Positions 8,488 through 15,552 of a stretch of 64,000 bases of DNA are shown here, one piece after another (position 1 is the stretch's first letter; every line of letters begins with the position of its first letter). Source of the DNA: CAWIJJ01 sp963836405. GTDB lineage: Bacteria; Acidobacteriota; Terriglobia; Bryobacterales; Bryobacteraceae. The notes beneath the pieces were generated by a model. That model did no database searches, was not told the DNA's origin, and was given only the letters and a program-made list of their open reading frames with translations. The translations under genes were made by a program, and so were the position numbers. Location of the stretch: contig CAWIJL010000002.1 in assembly GCA_963836405.1 (NCBI GenBank), positions 342,377 through 406,376 on the forward strand, given 5' to 3'.

Positions 8488-8667
8488 ATGACCGTAGATG
8501 AACGCATTGAGAAGCTGGTGGCGCACCAGGAGAAGACGCAAGTCCTGCTGGCCGATATCGTGGATAGCATCCAGCGTTTGGAGCGCATCGCGCTCGCGCT
8601 CGATATCGACGATGTGCAGCAGCGTCTGACCAATCTGGAAGCCCGCCGCCAGAAGAAGCCCCAATGA
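8488..8667 (+). CDS. small coiled-coil hypothetical protein (59 aa)
   Basis: The ATG at 8488 has an AAGAAAGG sequence upstream. The product is almost entirely one amphipathic helix (MTVDERIEKLVAHQEK, LADIVDSIQRLERIALAL, QQRLTNLEARRQ) with a heptad pattern, suggesting a coiled coil. Its gene follows directly on the intron relic. The role is unknown; such short proteins are often regulators or structural partners. Confidence 0.5.
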   Translation: MTVDERIEKLVAHQEKTQVLLADIVDSIQRLERIALALDIDDVQQRLTNLEARRQKKPQ

Positions 8668-8795
8668 ACGCCCCTACCCGAACAGCGAAGGTGTTTGGCT
8701 TCTGACTGCTGACGTTCAAGTATTAGATCCCGCGGTAACCCCTGAAACGCAAGAAGACCGGACGCCTTTTGCGGGCGCGAGAGCCGCCCGGGCGA

Positions 8796-9095
8796 TCACT
8801 CCGCTTCCGGCGCCGCCGCCTCCGCCTGCTTCGTCAGTTCCTCATCGGAAACGCGCGACGCCAGAACCTCCTTGGCCCGCTCCGCGTCCGCCGCCGGAAC
8901 ATACAGTTGATACCCGCCCAGCACGTTCGTCAGAAAAACATCGATATCGAGCGTGCGTTCGTTCCTGAGGAAACAGCGGATCCCTTCGCCTTCCAGTTGT
9001 GCCCGCGCGAATTTGGCTTGCATCGGATACGCGAAAGTCGCCAGCAGCGCCATCCCATCCTGCTCTTCGTTTTCCATGACCATATCCGCCCCCAT
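8796..9095 (-). CDS. DUF2007-type putative signal transducing protein
   Basis: The 99-residue product has the compact ferredoxin-like pattern of DUF2007 proteins: LLATFAYPMQAKFARAQLE, then EGIRCFLRNE, then a strand-helix end with GYQLYVPAADAERAKEVL. DUF2007 proteins are small soluble proteins proposed to act in PII-like signalling, but no function is established. It is divergent from the Rrf2 regulator with a short shared intergenic region of about 80 bases. Confidence 0.75.
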   Translation of the reverse strand: MGADMVMENEEQDGMALLATFAYPMQAKFARAQLEGEGIRCFLRNERTLDIDVFLTNVLGGYQLYVPAADAERAKEVLASRVSDEELTKQAEAAAPEAE

Positions 9096-9126
9096 GTTAC
9101 ACCCCTGAATCCCGCTCCGCCTGCGC

Positions 9127-9161
9127 TACAATCTCCAGTGGGATACGGGTGATTCTCCCAC
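9127..9161 (+). promoter_or_regulatory. possible promoter -10 and inverted-repeat operator for the Rrf2 gene
   Basis: TACAAT at 9127 resembles a -10 element, with no good -35. Just downstream, GTGGGA at 9138 and TCCCAC at 9156 form an inverted repeat around a 12-base centre, about 12 bases before the Rrf2 start. The position suits autorepression. This is a visual call without binding-site data. Confidence 0.3.
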
Positions 9162-9173
9162 CTCCTTCGCCAG

Positions 9174-9599
9174 ATGAATACTTCCGTGAAAGGTGAATAC
9201 GCGTTGCAGGCGCTTTTCGACCTCGCCTCGCAGCGCCGCGGCGACCCGGTGAAGATCGCCGACATCGCCCGCCGCCAGAAGATCCCGCAGAAATTCCTGG
9301 AGCTGATCCTCGCCGGCCTCAAGCAGGGCGGCTTCGTCGAGTCCCGCCGCGGCGCCGAAGGCGGCTACATGCTGGCCCGCCCGCCCGACGCCATCAGCGT
9401 CGGCGAGGTGCTTCGCTTCGTCGAAGGGCCGCGTCCCCGGAACACCCGCGCCCGCCGCCGTGTGGAAACTCCGTTTACAGTTATGTGGCACCAAGTTGAC
9501 ACCGCTGTGTCCGACATCGTGGACAAAACCACTTTCGCCGACCTGCTCCGCGAGTGGAGTGAGAAGCAGAGCCGCTTCGTCCTGAATTGGGAGATCTGA
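9174..9599 (+). CDS. Rrf2-family transcriptional regulator (cysteine-free, CymR-like)
   Basis: The 141-residue protein has the Rrf2 winged helix-turn-helix: KGEYALQALFDLA, then the DNA-binding helix ADIARRQKIPQKFLELIL and wing LKQGGFVESRRGAEGGYML. The dimerisation helix follows with ISVGEVLRFVEGP. The loop that carries three cysteines for an Fe-S cluster in IscR and NsrR contains none here. Members without the cluster include CymR, which represses cysteine metabolism genes in partnership with cysteine synthase. The immediate neighbour, five bases downstream, is cysK, which favours a cysteine-control role. Confidence 0.85.
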   Translation: MNTSVKGEYALQALFDLASQRRGDPVKIADIARRQKIPQKFLELILAGLKQGGFVESRRGAEGGYMLARPPDAISVGEVLRFVEGPRPRNTRARRRVETPFTVMWHQVDTAVSDIVDKTTFADLLREWSEKQSRFVLNWEI

Positions 9600-9604
9600 C
9601 AACC

Positions 9605-10565
9605 TTGGCTAACTACGACGACAATTCGCTCAGCATCGGCCGGACCCCTCTGGTTCGCCTGAACCGGCTCAACAACGGCGGGAAAGCCGTGATTCTCGCC
9701 AAAATCGAGGGCCGCAATCCGGCCTACTCGGTGAAAGACCGGATCGGCGCCGCCATGGTGTGGGATGCCGAGAAGCGCGGCCTGCTCAAGCCCGGCAAGG
9801 AACTGATCGAGCCCACCAGCGGAAATACCGGCATCGCGCTGGCGTTCGTGGCCGCCGCGCGCGGCTACCCCATCACCCTCACCATGCCGGAAACCATGTC
9901 CATCGAACGGCGTAAGGTGCTGATTGCGCTGGGCGCGAAGCTGGTGCTCACCGAAGGATCGGCGGGCATGGCCGGCTCCATCGGCAAGGCCGAGGAGATC
10001 GCCAATTCCGACCGCCGCCGCTTTGTCATGCTCCACCAGTTCCGCAATCCGGCGAATCCCGAGATCCACTTCCGTACCACCGGCCCCGAGATCTGGGACG
10101 ATACCGGCGGCGCCGTGGACGTCCTGGTATCCGGCGTCGGCACCGGCGGCACCATCTCCGGCGTCTCCCGCTACATTAAGAACGAGCGCCGAAAGGCCAT
10201 CCTGTCGGTGGCCGTAGAGCCAACCACCAGTCCCGTGATCGCGCAGCGGCTTGCAGGCGAGCCGCTGCAGCCCGGGTCCGCACAAAATTCAGGGGATTGG
10301 CGCAGGCTTCATCCCGGACACCCTCGACCTCGCCATGGTGGACCGCGTCGAGCAGGTCACCAACGAGGAATCGATCGAGATGGCCCGCCGTCTGGCGCGG
10401 GAAGAGGGGATTCTGGGGGGGATTTCGTGCGGCGCCGCGGTGGCAGTAGCCATAAGATTAGGGAAATTGCCCGAGTTCGCCGGGAAAACGATCGTAGTGG
10501 TATTGCCCGACTCCGCCGAACGTTATCTCAGCACTACTTTATTTGAAGGATTACCCGATGAATGA
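9605..10565 (+). CDS. cysK: cysteine synthase A (O-acetylserine sulfhydrylase), one frameshift
   Basis: CysK makes L-cysteine from O-acetylserine and sulfide with pyridoxal phosphate. The TTG at 9605 gives the family start MANYDDNSLSIGRTPLVRLN. The PLP lysine is K44 in NPAYSVKDRIG, the substrate loop is TSGNTG (71-76), and the phosphate-binding GVGTGGTISG follows. The frame breaks at 10274-10276 (GGG): removing one G restores PGPHKIQGIGAGFIP and the normal C-terminus with GISCGAAVAVA and VVLPDSAERYLST. Length after repair is normal. The indel is either a real mutation or a sequence error; the rest is fully conserved. It is probably co-transcribed with the Rrf2 gene. Confidence 0.88.
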
Positions 10566-10735
10566 AAATCACCCAATTCTTTGTAGCGGGCGCATTTTTG
10601 GGTGATAGGGGTGAGTGCGCCCGCTGTCGTAACGGGGATTTAATAAGAAGACGGCGATCCGAAGCCGTCACGTTACACGAAATGGCGAGATTTCCTGAGC
10701 TGAGGCATAGCCCTTTCGGGTCACCGGGAGTGAGT
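10566..10735 (+). other. intergenic leader with no recognised gene
   Basis: This 170-base gap between cysK and the Asp-box protein has short complementary runs (for example around ACGGCG/CCGAAGCCGT near 10650 and GCCCTTTCGGG near 10710). I could not fit it to a known riboswitch. The last bases GGGAGTGAG serve as the ribosome binding site of the next gene. Confidence 0.35.
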
Positions 10736-11560
10736 ATGATTCCTCTGGCGTGCGCAACTTTGTGGATATTGATTGCCGCCATTCCGGCACCGGGGCAGGA
10801 ACCGCCGCCGCCGGGCACCCCCGCCGCGCCCGCTCCGCCTCCGCTCGAGTACACCGGCAAGCCCATCGTCCTGCCCCTTGAGTGCACTGCCGACGATATC
10901 GCCGCGCTCGGACTCACCTGTTCGCAAGACGAGCCTTGCCCCGTCTTCCTCGAACTCACCGGCTCCCTCGCCGCCGGCGATCGAATCTGGCTCGCCGGAA
11001 ACCTGCACGATGCCGCCGTCACCATGTTTTCCATCCTGCTCGCGAGCGACGACGGCGGAAGGACCTGGCGCGAGGCCCACCCGCGCATCCGCGGCGCCGC
11101 TCTCGAAACCTTTCAGTCCAACGGTGCGGAGACGGGCTGGGTCAGCGGTGAACTGTTGAATCCGCTCCCCTCCGAACCCTTCTTCCTGCTCACCACCGAC
11201 GGCGGCAAGTCCTGGCGCCGTAAACCCGTCTTCGACGAAGACTCCGAAAATCGCCTCGGCACCGTGCAGCAGTTCTATTTCGACGGCAAAACTTCCGGCT
11301 CTCTCGTCATCGACTTCGGCCAGGGCGCCGGCGGCGACCGCTACGAACTTTACGAATCGCCCGACGGCGGCGCATCCTGGACCATCCGCCAATCCAGCCG
11401 CACACCCATCAGCCTCAAACGCCCCGACCCGGAACCCGCCACCCTTCGCGTGCGCGCCGATGGCCCGACGCAGGCGTTTCAAATCGAACGCAGACAGGCG
11501 AACCGGTGGACGCCGGTGGCCGCCTTCGCCGTCAAAACCGGCGTCTGCAAAGGACCGTAA
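10736..11560 (+). CDS. secreted protein with Asp-box (BNR-type) repeats
   Basis: The start at 10736 has a strong GGGAG site and gives a signal peptide (MIPLACATLWILIAAIPAPG); a longer in-frame start at 10562 has neither. The mature part begins with a Pro-rich linker, then three Asp-box motifs S/T-x-D-x-G-x-x-W: SDDGGRTW, TTDGGKSW and SPDGGASW. Asp-boxes mark beta-propeller blades of sialidases, photosystem assembly factors and VPS10-like proteins. Only about four blades fit in 274 residues, and no sialidase catalytic triad is evident. A secreted binding or structural role is more likely than glycosidase activity. Confidence 0.65.
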   Translation: MIPLACATLWILIAAIPAPGQEPPPPGTPAAPAPPPLEYTGKPIVLPLECTADDIAALGLTCSQDEPCPVFLELTGSLAAGDRIWLAGNLHDAAVTMFSILLASDDGGRTWREAHPRIRGAALETFQSNGAETGWVSGELLNPLPSEPFFLLTTDGGKSWRRKPVFDEDSENRLGTVQQFYFDGKTSGSLVIDFGQGAGGDRYELYESPDGGASWTIRQSSRTPISLKRPDPEPATLRVRADGPTQAFQIERRQANRWTPVAAFAVKTGVCKGP

Positions 11561-11632
11561 CGTACCGGCTTCACCGCGGGCAGGCGTGGCCCTGCAATTG
11601 CTCAAGTGACGCGCAGAGGTGAGAGGTTCTTT

Positions 11633-11719
11633 ATGATCGTCGCTGCTGGTCTCGGAGTTTTGGTTGTATTCTGTCTGCTCCTGTCCATGGTCCAGACCCC
11701 TCCCGCTATCGGTCGCTGA
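11633..11719 (+). CDS. possible single-membrane-span microprotein (28 aa)
   Basis: A GAGAGG ribosome binding site precedes an ATG by eight bases. The peptide MIVAAGLGVLVVFCLLLSMV, then QTPPAIGR, is a single membrane helix with a short polar tail. KdpF is similar in size but no other kdp gene is near. It sits in a 219-base gap that otherwise holds nothing recognisable. Confidence 0.35.
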   Translation: MIVAAGLGVLVVFCLLLSMVQTPPAIGR

Positions 11720-11779
11720 TAGTTTCAGCTCGGGTACTTCTGACACATCCGCCGGTCTACGAGACTCGTATCTCCGGAT

Positions 11780-12463
11780 GTGAGCCGCCGGTTAAAATAC
11801 TTCCGCGCCTTCGCCGTCGCGCTGGTTCTCCTGTCTATCTGGATCGCCTGGGACCTCTGGATCCCCGTTCGCCACGATTTGCGCGACTTCGATCCTCACC
11901 AGGTGGCCCGCCTCGAAACCGGCATGTGGCGTTCGTATTACGAGCACCGTCCCATGGCGCTGTTTGCCGGCCTGGTTCAAACGCTACGCACCGAATACCG
12001 CCTGCCGTTCTGGCGATCCTGCCTTGGCGCCGTCCATGCCGCCCGCGCCGCGGTGGTGTTTCAAAAAGGGACAGGCCGCGAAGAATACACCCTCGCCCTT
12101 CCCGACCTGGAGAGTTTCTACACCCTCATCCGCTCGTCGAGCGCCTCGCCCTTCGATCCCCGCGTGGCCGCCCGGCGCGAGCTCGAGTGGTGGATCGTAC
12201 ACCGCGAGCGAGCCCGCCTTCCCGCGGGCGAACTCGAACGGTCGTTGGCCGCCCTGCAATCCGCAATCTTCGGCATGCCCGCTGAGGTCTTCGCCGCTCA
12301 CGCCGCAACCCGCGCCGAAGCCATGGTCCTCCGCGACTCCCGCGCCGCCGCCGCCACCCCCGCCGACTGGCAGCGGATCGACGCCCTCCTCGACCGCTCC
12401 TGGTCCAGCCTGCACCGTTCAATCGCATTTGCCGCCGCCCCGGCGCTGTCTTATACTAAATAA
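11780..12463 (+). CDS. membrane-anchored conserved hypothetical protein (227 aa)
   Basis: A GTG start gives MSRRLKYFRAFAVALVLL, an uncleaved N-terminal membrane anchor. The rest is helical and extracytoplasmic, with YYEHRPMALFAGLVQTLRTE and a possible redox-inactive single Cys. The C-terminal half is Ala-rich helices. Its reading frame ends in the rpmH promoter, so it is upstream of, but likely separate from, the ribosomal cluster. No family function known to me. Confidence 0.55.
   Translation: MSRRLKYFRAFAVALVLLSIWIAWDLWIPVRHDLRDFDPHQVARLETGMWRSYYEHRPMALFAGLVQTLRTEYRLPFWRSCLGAVHAARAAVVFQKGTGREEYTLALPDLESFYTLIRSSSASPFDPRVAARRELEWWIVHRERARLPAGELERSLAALQSAIFGMPAEVFAAHAATRAEAMVLRDSRAAAATPADWQRIDALLDRSWSSLHRSIAFAAAPALSYTK
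12429..12457 (+). promoter_or_regulatory. sigma-70-type promoter for rpmH
   Basis: TTGCCG (12429-12434) and TATACT (12452-12457) are separated by exactly 17 bases, and the following AT-rich stretch leads to the rpmH start at 12474. The promoter overlaps the 3' end of the upstream gene. Strong expression would be expected for this cluster. Confidence 0.6.
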
Positions 12464-12473
12464 TTGAACTAAA

Positions 12474-12623
12474 ATGCCGAAACGTACTTTCCAGCCGAAT
12501 AACCGCCACCGGGCGAAGACTCACGGGTTCCGTTCCCGCATGGAGACCAAGAACGGACGGGCCGTGCTTTCGCGCCGGCGCGCTCGTGGCCGTCACAAGC
12601 TGACCGTCAGTGACGAGAGGTAG
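12474..12623 (+). CDS. rpmH: 50S ribosomal protein L34
   Basis: The 49-residue, very basic protein has the L34 signature MPKRTFQPNNRHRAKTHGFR and ends KLTVSDER. L34 is a structural protein of the large ribosomal subunit, at the exit-tunnel side. It begins the conserved rpmH-rnpA-yidD-yidC-jag-mnmE cluster that usually neighbours dnaA and oriC, but dnaA is not upstream here. Confidence 0.97.
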   Translation: MPKRTFQPNNRHRAKTHGFRSRMETKNGRAVLSRRRARGRHKLTVSDER

Positions 12624-12628
12624 GATCC

Positions 12629-12973
12629 ATCTCTGGTTTTCCGAAACGTGTTCGCCTGCTGCGCTCCCGCGAATTTCGAAAGGTCTATGACGAGGGTATC
12701 CGTATCACCAGCCCTATGTTCGCCGCCTTTTGCCTTCGCGAACCGCAGGCAGCCGGACCTCGCATCGGCTTTACCGTGCCTCGGGCGCTCGGAAAAGCCG
12801 TGGTGCGAAACCGCATCCGGCGGCGCGTCCGCGAGGCCGTCCGCCATCACCTCGACCGGCTGAATCCGCAGTGGTCCATAGTCATCAATCCACGTCGCCG
12901 GTCCTTCGATGCGCCCATGCCCGAGTTGCGGCGCGAAGTGGAACGCCTCTTTCTCCGCTGCAATGGATCATAG
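12629..12973 (+). CDS. rnpA: ribonuclease P protein component, non-canonical start
   Basis: RnpA is the protein subunit that helps the RNase P RNA mature tRNA 5' ends. The frame gives SGFPKRVRLLRSREFRKVYD and the hallmark RNR box RIGFTVPRALGKAVVRNRI, then RRRVREAVR, all normal. Between the in-frame stop at 12611 and the conserved N-terminus there is no ATG, GTG or TTG. The best initiator is ATC at 12629, six bases after the rpmH stop; CTG at 12656 would cut into conserved sequence. Length from ATC is a normal 114 residues. The stop overlaps the yidD start. Confidence 0.9.
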   Translation: MSGFPKRVRLLRSREFRKVYDEGIRITSPMFAAFCLREPQAAGPRIGFTVPRALGKAVVRNRIRRRVREAVRHHLDRLNPQWSIVINPRRRSFDAPMPELRREVERLFLRCNGS

Positions 12974-13167
12974 TGGGGCTTCTTCGCGTATACAAGTTAT
13001 GCGTCTCCCCCTGGCTGCCGTCCGCTTGCCGCTTCTATCCGACCTGTTCGGATTACATGCGGGAAGCCGTCGAACGGCATGGAGCCGGGAGAGGCTTGTG
13101 GATGGGCCTGCGCCGGCTGGCCAGGTGCCATCCCTTTCACCCCGGCGGGTTTGACCCCGTCCGGTAA
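12973..13167 (+). CDS. yidD: membrane protein insertion efficiency factor YidD
   Basis: YidD is a small membrane-associated helper of the YidC/Sec insertion path. The GTG start overlaps the last base of the rnpA stop. The 64-residue product has the family pattern LRVYKLCVSPWLPSACRFYP, then TCSDYMREAVERHG, and RLARCHPFHPGGFDPV, with the conserved cysteines. Translational coupling with rnpA is likely. Confidence 0.92.
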   Translation: MGLLRVYKLCVSPWLPSACRFYPTCSDYMREAVERHGAGRGLWMGLRRLARCHPFHPGGFDPVR

Positions 13168-13191
13168 AGCTGTCTATTACGGAATCACCCG

Positions 13192-14958
13192 ATGGCCGAA
13201 ACGGTAAGTGGCGGAAACAGCGGTCCGAATCCGCCGAAAAAAGAAATGTCGATGGAAGTGCGCCTGCTTCTCGCCTTCCTGCTGATGGGAGGGGTGATGT
13301 TCCTCACCCCCTACCTCTATAAGAGCTTCTCGCCCACTCCGGCCCAAAAGGCGGAACAGACTTCGCCGGCGCCCGCTCAGAAGAAGGAGGCCGAAACCGA
13401 AACCGCGCCCGCCGCCCAGGCAACGCCCCCGCCGGCCGCGGCCCCGGCTAAGAAGAAGGCTGCCGCCGCTGCCGCCGCTCCTGCCACCGTTCCCGCGACG
13501 CCTGAAAAGCCGCAGCCGCCCTTCGTCATCGATACCGGCCTGCTCCGCGTCACCTTCAGCAACCAGGGCGCCACCGCCCGCAGTTGGATCGTCAAGCGCT
13601 ACAAGGGCAACGACGACAAGCCCCTCGAGCTGATGAATACGGCCGCCGGAACGTACCCCTTTTCGCTGTACTTCCCCGGCGAAAAACCGGCAACCGACGT
13701 CAACTGGGCCTGGTACGAGCAGACCGGCGACCCCGACGGCCTCGGCGTCACCTATCGTTATTCCGACGGCCACACCGTCGTCCGCAAGGTCTTCCGCTTC
13801 GAAAACAACAGCTATCTTTCGCACATCACTACCGAGGTCACCCTGGATGGCAAGCTGGTCCGGCACTTCATCCAGTGGCGCGGCGGATTCGGCGACCTCA
13901 CCGTGGCCAACCCCTCCGCCGCCCAGCGGACCCTGCATTTCGATGTCGCGCAGAACAAGCTGGTGGAACAGAATGCCAGCAGCGCCAAGGCGGGTCCGGT
14001 GGAAAACGCCGGAAACTTTTCCTTCGCCGGCATCGCCGACAGCTATTTCGCGGCGGTCTTTCTTCCCGAAGATTCCAACTCGGTCCGCCAGATCACCTAC
14101 ACCGACACGGTGCGGACTCCGCTCGAAGAAAAGCCCGTGATGCTCAATGGAGTCGCGCTTTCCGACGGCGACATCAACCGCTTCCAACTGTTCGCCGGTC
14201 CAAAGGATCTCGACCTGCTCACGCGCATCAACCCGAAGCTGGCGCAGGTGGTCGATTTCGGCTGGCTCTCCGTGCTCGCCAAGCCGCTGTTCCTGATCGT
14301 GAACTGGTTCAACGACAGCTTCGTGCACAACTTCGGCTGGTCCATCGTGCTGGTCACCGTCGCCATCAACTTCATGCTCTTCCCGCTGAAGCTCTCCAGC
14401 ATGAAGTCCATGCGCAAGATGCAGGCCCTCAAGCCGCAGATCGACGCCATCAACGAAAAGTACCGCAGCGTCAAGATGACGGACCCCCGCAAGGCCGACC
14501 AGAACCAGGAAGTGATGGGGCTCTATAAGCAACACGGCGTCAACCCGATGGGCGGCTGCGTCCCCATGGCATTGCAGATTCCGTTCTTCTTCGCGTTCTA
14601 CAAAGTGTTCACCATTTCGGTGGAAATGCGCGGCGCGAGCTGGCTGTGGGTGACGGACCTTTCGCAGCCCGAGCACCTGCCCATCAAAATTCTGCCCATC
14701 GTCATGATCGCCAGCCAGTTCTACATGCAGCGCATGACGCCGCAGCCCAATGCCGATCCCAACCAGCAGCGCATGATGATGTTCATGCCGCTGATCTTCG
14801 GCTTCATGTTCTACAATTTTCCCAGCGGGCTGGTGCTATACTACTTGACCAGCAATCTTGTCAGCATGGGGCAGCAGTTATTCTTCAATCACACCGAAAC
14901 AGCCCAGGAATTGGCCCGTTCGGTGGAAGCCCCCAAAAAAAAGAACGGCAGGAAATAA
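13192..14958 (+). CDS. yidC: membrane protein insertase YidC
   Basis: YidC inserts and folds inner-membrane proteins, alone or with SecYEG. The 588-residue protein is the long Gram-negative form. It has an N-terminal membrane helix (about 20-42), a Pro/Ala/Lys-rich linker, a periplasmic beta-sandwich (about 105-350), then the conserved insertase core with NFGWSIVLVTVAINFMLFPL, QALKPQIDAINEKY, GCVPMALQIPFFFAFYKVF and FNFPSGLVLYYLTSN-like helices. The C-terminus is Lys-rich. It sits 24 bases after yidD and four bases before jag, in one operon. Confidence 0.95.
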   Translation: MAETVSGGNSGPNPPKKEMSMEVRLLLAFLLMGGVMFLTPYLYKSFSPTPAQKAEQTSPAPAQKKEAETETAPAAQATPPPAAAPAKKKAAAAAAAPATVPATPEKPQPPFVIDTGLLRVTFSNQGATARSWIVKRYKGNDDKPLELMNTAAGTYPFSLYFPGEKPATDVNWAWYEQTGDPDGLGVTYRYSDGHTVVRKVFRFENNSYLSHITTEVTLDGKLVRHFIQWRGGFGDLTVANPSAAQRTLHFDVAQNKLVEQNASSAKAGPVENAGNFSFAGIADSYFAAVFLPEDSNSVRQITYTDTVRTPLEEKPVMLNGVALSDGDINRFQLFAGPKDLDLLTRINPKLAQVVDFGWLSVLAKPLFLIVNWFNDSFVHNFGWSIVLVTVAINFMLFPLKLSSMKSMRKMQALKPQIDAINEKYRSVKMTDPRKADQNQEVMGLYKQHGVNPMGGCVPMALQIPFFFAFYKVFTISVEMRGASWLWVTDLSQPEHLPIKILPIVMIASQFYMQRMTPQPNADPNQQRMMMFMPLIFGFMFYNFPSGLVLYYLTSNLVSMGQQLFFNHTETAQELARSVEAPKKKNGRK

Positions 14959-14961
14959 CCC

Positions 14962-15552
14962 GTGACTGAGCGAAAGTATTCGGTTGCCTCCAACGGCGCA
15001 AGCATCGACTCCTTCCTGCGGACCACGCTGCGCAACGGAGGCTTCCAGCTCCAGTTCGCCATCGAGGATGCCGAGATCGGCGACGGCGACTTTGAAACGC
15101 CCGATGTGACGGTCCAATTCACCGGTCCCGACGTGGACCTGCTTCTCTCCAACCGCGCCGAACTGCTTCTCGCGCTCGAGCACGTCACCATGGAGATGCT
15201 GCGCATGCCGTCGGAAGACCATTCGCGCATTTCCTTCGACGCCAACGACTACCGCCTGCTGCGCATCGAGGAGCTGCGGCTGAGCGCGGTCACTGCCGCC
15301 GAAAAGGTGAAGCGCACCGGACAGCCCTTCCGCTTCAACCCCATGAACAGCCGGGAGCGCCGGGTGATTCACCTCGCGCTGCGCACCGAAACCTCCGTTC
15401 GCAGCGAATCGGCGGGCTCCGGGCCCGGACGCCAGGTGGTGGTTTACCCCGCCGGCATGGCGAGCCTTCCCGAGCCGCCCCGCACCTTTGCCGGTCCTCC
15501 GCAACGCCGCAGCAGCGGTGGCGGCGGATCGCGGCCCTCGCGCCGCCGTTGA
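14962..15552 (+). CDS. jag: Jag/KhpB-family RNA-binding protein (R3H domain)
   Basis: A GTG start gives a 196-residue protein. The middle part matches the KH-like region of Jag, and the R3H domain is clear: FRFNPMNSRERRVIHLALR followed by TSVRSESAGSGPGRQVVV. R3H domains bind single-stranded nucleic acids. Jag/KhpB proteins are RNA-binding and are usually encoded next to yidC, as here. The C-terminal tail is low-complexity and basic (Arg, Gly, Ser). The stop overlaps the mnmE start. Confidence 0.87.
   Translation: MTERKYSVASNGASIDSFLRTTLRNGGFQLQFAIEDAEIGDGDFETPDVTVQFTGPDVDLLLSNRAELLLALEHVTMEMLRMPSEDHSRISFDANDYRLLRIEELRLSAVTAAEKVKRTGQPFRFNPMNSRERRVIHLALRTETSVRSESAGSGPGRQVVVYPAGMASLPEPPRTFAGPPQRRSSGGGGSRPSRRR

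Noticed and set aside
10570..10735. Possible riboswitch upstream of the Asp-box protein gene
   Set aside because: Short complementary runs exist but no known consensus fits, and the downstream gene gives no metabolite clue.
13177..14676. 499-codon minus-strand frame opposite yidC
   Set aside because: It mirrors the yidC reading and has shadow-like His/Glu/Gly composition with no family motif.
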